64,000 bases of DNA from Phorcus lineatus (Eukaryota; Mollusca; Gastropoda; Trochida; Trochidae): contig OV121093.1 of the NCBI GenBank assembly GCA_921293015.1, positions 27,724,622-27,788,621 of the forward strand, read 5' to 3'. Below are positions 60,471 through 64,000 of the stretch, one piece after another; position 1 is the first letter of the stretch, and every line of letters starts with the position of its first letter. Made by a program: the position numbers and the translations under genes. Below the pieces are notes generated by a model, which did no database searches, had not been told where the DNA came from, and saw only the letters and a program-made list of their open reading frames with translations.

Positions 60471-61930
60471 ACAATTTTGTATTTTGTTTTACTGTTTTAC
60501 TTCTAAATCATTGGGGATTTAAAGGGTTCAAAGAAGAAAGATAACACATAGGTATTAATTCCGTCATTACACACATCACAGGCATGTAGTACAGGAGTAC
60601 ATTCTTGCAAATTATTCATATTTAATCTCCATATGACTGTTTGAATAAGCTGCTTTTTGGACATCAGCAATTTATCAAAATCCTAATTTTAAGAGAGAGC
60701 ATCATCATCAATAACATCACCATACACCACACACCACAACAACGTTCATTATCATTCTCAAAGCTGTCACGTTGCGGGGCCTTGATGTCGACCAACTCTC
60801 TAGGAAGAGCGCACTGGCTCTAGCTTCCCACCCATAAGAGTCGAACTATGTCTCTCATCAGCAACAAGAACAACAGACATTTGAACAGAGATGTATTCCA
60901 TAGAGCCTCCTGCTAATTGAAATGCATTGTATGATACTCTAGGCTTTTGATGGTATCATGACAGTGGCAATGTTACATTGTTTGACTCATGTTCACAGCA
61001 AAAGACATTCAGTTGCAGACAGCCAACTTTATCAATAGTTTCTGTCAGGTCCACCATAGACAGCAAAATAAATCCTTATAGGTCTATAGGTTTAACACGT
61101 ACGTACTGTAATGCACCGACCCGACTTTATCTCCATCGGCATTTCGTCTCTGGAAGATATTTTGAGAAATTTGGCCTAGGCCTTTTATCTCTCACAATTT
61201 GTTTTATAAATGCGGTGATTAGTATACTCGATACTATTGTGGATAGGAATGATGATGTACAATGAAATGTATGTATGAAACTTTGTGATTCATAGCTTTG
61301 TTTCTTAAAAATAGACAAAATCAGATTTGAGAGGGGGCATCATACCACGCCCATTTTTGAAGAGGGATCAAGAGCAAAGTTACAATTTGAGTTTTCTTTT
61401 CAGAAAAATGTTAGTTTTAAAATGTCATGCCTATCGGTTCTGGAGTAAAACCTTTTTTTGGGAAATTGTCTGGCATGCCAATATTTGAGACAGGGGGGAG
61501 GATTCAGTCTCATATTAACAAATTTAGATCACGTACGTCAAAGGTTCACCCCAAAAAAATCCCCACAGATGTAGAAAATGATAAAAGGTTACGTCCACGA
61601 ACGCCGGACAATAGTGGCCGGACAATAAGCCATACAAGAGGATCATTTGACCTTTTAGATATTTTCAGTTTATAAGTGAATCTGTTTGAGATTTTTATTT
61701 AAAGACTTTTTTAGAGTAAGCGATGTTTTAAAGGTAGAATGGCCAAAACACTTTGTTAAATAAACTCCAACAAAGTCAAACTCAAAGTGGAAAACTAAAA
61801 TTGTCAAAAGTACTGTAATAATCATAACAAACACATTATGTTTTCATAATTGAATAAAACTTTATTTGACGATTTAACAAACAAGTTTTCGACCTTCTAC
61901 GAACAATTATTACAACATTTTGACGCGAAA
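60471..61930. other. Intergenic DNA, no gene called
   Basis: It contains an 82-codon ATG ORF at 61427-61675 and a 95-codon open frame at 60978-61265. Neither shows a recognisable domain. A CGCCGGACAATAGTGGCCGG stretch at about 61601 has a short internal repeat. Confidence 0.35.
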
Positions 61931-61934
61931 TAGA

Positions 61935-62460
61935 CAAGACAGCAATAGTTTGAAGAAAACTGGCATGAAGCATGCGCTGCACGTGCTAAGCATGCTCATT
62001 TCACAAGGGTCTGCACTTGCAAATTGTCACTGCCTTTCGGAAAGAAGGTTTTTCTTATAGTAAAGTAGAGTTTTGCGCCCGTTTCCTTATCTTTTACTTG
62101 TAGTAGTAAAGTCACTGTAGAGGTCAAACAATAAGGGAACATGTTCAAAATCAATGAACAGAGTCGTAAATGAAACCTACATTTATAACTTTCCAATTTC
62201 CCCTTGAAATGTTTCACCCTTTAAAAGGTTTCTCTTTATATAACCTTTCAATTTCTCTTCGTATGAAATTCCTACAGATACCGGTGGAAATTCTTACTCT
62301 TACTATTTCAACTACATCTTAGTAGTTTGCTACCACGGCACTGATTCACCAGACACGACAGTGGAGATGACTCTGCATGAACTGCACGCTTTTCACGTGC
62401 TGCCCGGGAGTTGTTTATACTTGTTACATAACTGAAATTCCGGCACAACTTTGTGTGAAT
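61935..62460. repeat. E-box module copy 6
   Basis: The copy carries GTTTGAAGAAAACTGGCATG, GCTGCACGTGCTAAGCATG, CTCATTTCACAAGGG, CCCGTTTCCTTATCTTTTAC and GATTCACCAGACACGACAG. It ends with TGCATGAACTGCACGCTTTT, CACGTGCTGCCCGGGAG and GTTACATAACTGAAATTCCGG. It is full length, very close to copy 1, and lies 350 bp downstream of the third TRIM gene. Confidence 0.7.
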
Positions 62461-62813
62461 GTAAATCATGTTAAAACATAAATGATAAATAATTCATTTT
62501 GTTCACACTTGTTTAGGTTTACTTTGCTACAAACAGATCATTGATAATTAATTTTTCAGGTGTTGATTAATAACAAATTCTTAACATTTTGAATGATTAT
62601 AGTTATATTGAATATGAAAATACAGATATTGCATTTCTAAAATTCAAAATAATTACATTCAGAAGTAAACAGTTTAAAAGCAGTCAGTTTGGAGTCCCTC
62701 ACAGGTACAGGGTACCCAAATATGTGAGGTAATTTACTTTTTATATAAAATCAGTTTCTATGGTCACTCATACTACCTTCAGTTAACATTAGATTAAGAT
62801 GCTATCTGAACAA

Positions 62814-64000
62814 CTAACCAAATCTGTATTTGTGTAAACCCTTGTAGTACAAAGCAACACACAGTTTATCTCCATCGAAACACAGACCAGTTGGCTTCTG
62901 TAAACCATCCTCTTCAGTCAGAATGTCTCTGATATACTCTCCACTGCTGCTGAGATGAATCACTTTGTGTGTGATCCAGTCAGCTACAAGAATGTCTCCT
63001 GTACTGGTGGATGTGATTCCACGTGGATTTCTTAGTGTTCTGTCTCCAGTAGGTGTGTATGTGAATACTATGTCACCAGACCGTGTCAGACAGATGACAG
63101 ACTCCAGATCCCAGTCTGACACCAGGATAGTGCCTTGTCTGGTTACATGTATGTAGTGAGGATCAATGAAGCTCTTTCCTATGGCAGAAAGTGTTGTGAA
63201 GGTCTTCAAGATGGTTCCCTTCATATCAATCAGATCCACAGAGGATGGATTATTAGAAACTGCCACCAGTGTTGACTGATCCAGAGTAGACAGACCCCAG
63301 TAGTACTTACTTGTCTGTATTGTAGACAGGAGTTCCAGGTCAGGAGTCACAGCAACTGTGATGATACGTTGAGAGTCAGGAAGAGACACAGCTACCTTGC
63401 CTTCACTGATAACTGTTAAACACCAGGGATAACCAGACACTTTGAGTACACTTGAACATGACTGTCCTCCTTTAGTGTAAAATGATTTCAGACGTTTAGA
63501 GTGACAATCAGCAAAAACTGTGACCGTTGTTTCTCCTACTTTTATGACCAAACAATCTGTAAAAGAGCAACTATCTCTCACATTAAGTTTAGCGTCGATA
63601 ACTTCATCTAATACAGGTGCTGCTGTCAGGTCTATGTTATCAATCTGCTGAATGTTCAAATCCACCTTGTTAATCATCACATCCATCATTTCAATCTGTT
63701 CCTTCAGTTGAGCAAAGTCGTGTTTAAAGCTGATGTCAGCTACATCTGTTCTGTCCTTCCTCTGTGTCCCTGTGACGTCAGCTCCTGATCCAGACGACAG
63801 ATACATCTCAAACAGCTTTGCCTCATCCTCCAACTCCAGGGCCTGCTGGATGGACTGAGACTGCTGCTGGTACAGCTGTAGATCCATTTGTTTTGTCTTC
63901 ATCATCGACCTCAACTGCTCCTTGTCTTGTTCTGTTTGATGCTTCACCTTCTTAATCAGCTGATCTTCCTTCTGTTTCAGTGCATCAATAGCTTCCTTTA
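62814..64000 (-). CDS. TRIM-like gene, 3' part of exon 2, cut by the window edge
   Basis: The frame is open from the right edge to the stop at 62814-62816. It encodes the end of the coiled coil (KQKEDQLIKKVKHQTEQ) and the linker with the DLTAAPVLDEVIDAKL box. The complete C-terminal propeller follows, ending HKYRFG. It has no stops or frameshifts in the visible 395 codons and aligns along its length with the intact gene at 28070-30240. The RING and B-boxes must lie to the right of the window. The apparent internal start is a GTG valine and not a real start. Its 3' flank carries E-box module copy 6. It is probably a functional paralogue, but the missing exon could still be damaged. Confidence 0.85.
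   Translation of the reverse strand, partial: KEAIDALKQKEDQLIKKVKHQTEQDKEQLRSMMKTKQMDLQLYQQQSQSIQQALELEDEAKLFEMYLSSGSGADVTGTQRKDRTDVADISFKHDFAQLKEQIEMMDVMINKVDLNIQQIDNIDLTAAPVLDEVIDAKLNVRDSCSFTDCLVIKVGETTVTVFADCHSKRLKSFYTKGGQSCSSVLKVSGYPWCLTVISEGKVAVSLPDSQRIITVAVTPDLELLSTIQTSKYYWGLSTLDQSTLVAVSNNPSSVDLIDMKGTILKTFTTLSAIGKSFIDPHYIHVTRQGTILVSDWDLESVICLTRSGDIVFTYTPTGDRTLRNPRGITSTSTGDILVADWITHKVIHLSSSGEYIRDILTEEDGLQKPTGLCFDGDKLCVALYYKGLHKYRFG

Noticed and set aside
61427-61675. 82-codon ORF ending RTISHTRGSFDLLDIFSL
   Set aside because: It contains a short internal CCGGACAATA repeat typical of repeat-derived DNA, and no domain is recognised.

Overview
The window is AT-rich, intron-containing eukaryotic DNA. 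It holds expanded TRIM-like genes, secreted coiled-coil plus beta-propeller genes, tRNA-derived SINEs, non-LTR retrotransposons, a Tc1-like transposon and a tyrosine-recombinase (DIRS-order) retroelement. This mix is typical of marine lophotrochozoans, most likely a mollusc; that is inference and the species cannot be fixed from the sequence.

Layout. 1-8.9 kb: a PAN/apple plus YWTD-type propeller gene whose reading frame is offset internally (2320-3473), SINE copies and a (TC)70 microsatellite. 8.9-10.4 kb: an intact secreted protein with coiled-coil stalk and propeller. 10.4-18.0 kb: duplicated flanks and a decayed TRIM gene (minus strand). 18.8-25.7 kb: a transposon-rich block with a broken DIRS-order element (18846-22322) abutting a decayed LINE, then a second LINE fragment. 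27.3-30.2 kb: a TRIM C-terminal relic and then one complete two-exon TRIM gene with RING, two B-boxes, coiled coil and propeller. 32.06-34.02 kb: about 32 copies of a ~62-bp satellite with a 249-bp higher-order period, followed by a cluster of palindromes built from the satellite's own core word. 34.3-48 kb: gene-poor, with shuffled duplicate blocks and a Tc1-like relic. 48.5-50.2 kb: a decayed paralogue of the 8.9 kb gene. 50.2-62.8 kb: mostly fragments of duplicated TRIM-flank DNA with no TRIM gene attached. 62.8-64 kb: 3' part of a third TRIM gene running off the window.

The theme is birth and death of two multigene families by local duplication. Each TRIM gene was copied with its flanks. 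Those flanks include a recurrent module rich in CACGTG E-box-like sites, present about eight times. The intact TRIM gene is expected to encode a cytoplasmic E3 ubiquitin ligase, and the stalk-propeller genes secreted recognition-type proteins. Both are plausible innate-immunity genes, but no function beyond domain architecture can be read from the sequence. The most unusual structures are the higher-order satellite with its terminal palindrome cluster and the repeated E-box module.
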